Source: an uncultured Clostridia bacterium (GTDB lineage: Bacteria > Bacillota > Clostridia > Christensenellales > UBA1242). From it: DNA of 29,041 nt. The notes beneath the pieces are model-generated. The model was not told the DNA's origin. It ran no database searches and worked only from the letters and a program-made list of their open reading frames with translations. A program made the translations under genes and the position numbers. The stretch is from the NCBI GenBank assembly GCA_937907645.1, contig CALCWV010000053.1:1-29041 (forward strand). The letters run 5' to 3'. Positions 29,032 to 29,041 of the stretch are shown piece by piece (within the stretch, counting starts at the first letter, position 1; the number at the start of each line of letters is the position of its first letter).

Positions 29032-29041
29032 GTCATAATAA

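Overview
The window is A+T-rich bacterial chromosome, densely packed with housekeeping genes and free of recognisable insertion sequences, phage genes, CRISPR arrays, tRNAs or rRNAs. RNase J, two TauE/SafE half-proteins, a clostridial-type 2[4Fe-4S] ferredoxin, Gram-positive-type ParE/ParC, consensus sigma-A promoters, strong AGGAGG-type ribosome sites and U-tract terminators point to a low-G+C Gram-positive (Bacillota, Clostridia-like), probably an anaerobe. MurI, MurG and an MreB-family protein show it has a cell wall. The species cannot be named from this sequence.

Layout. 1-1134: an unknown gene converging on murI. 1315-3273: groES-groEL. 3281-5159: three unknown genes (small soluble protein, lipoprotein, membrane protein). 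5251-7779: a degenerate ABC ATPase, a small Asn-rich protein on the other strand, and a small protein coupled to a cytoplasmic-type subtilisin. 7894-8940: murG on the minus strand. 9075-13599: the two subunits of a type IIA topoisomerase, best read as topoisomerase IV. 13592-13837: a gene-free stretch with a 128-bp foldback and a second G+C-rich hairpin. 13838-14944: DUF378 protein, divergent from greA. 15010-18310: polytopic membrane protein, RNase J, O-methyltransferase. 18321-19955: PAP2 phosphatase, tsaE, tsaB. 19983-20603: tandem zinc-ribbon protein with a very acidic tail. 20636-24017: a 1090-residue surface protein on the minus strand. 24050-24909: two half-size TauE/SafE proteins. 24910-29031: ferredoxin, degenerate Ppx/GppA protein, HtrA-like protease and degenerate MreB-family protein, read as one operon closed by a terminator.

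How the genes fit together. Most are core functions: protein folding (GroESL), DNA topology, transcript elongation (GreA), RNA decay (RNase J), the t6A tRNA modification partners TsaE/TsaB, and peptidoglycan precursors. The most unusual material is (i) the last operon, where a Ppx/GppA homologue and an MreB homologue both appear to have lost their catalytic residues and flank a membrane-anchored protease; (ii) the structured region after parC, with competing hairpins; (iii) a surface protein with four jelly-roll-like modules, one membrane span and a long cytoplasmic coiled coil; and (iv) regulatory details: a perfect palindrome inside the greA promoter, two apparently leaderless genes (murI, PAP2), and terminators embedded in opposing genes. 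Several starts were moved downstream from the longest reading frame because the upstream ATG lies in a promoter or inside the ribosome binding site.
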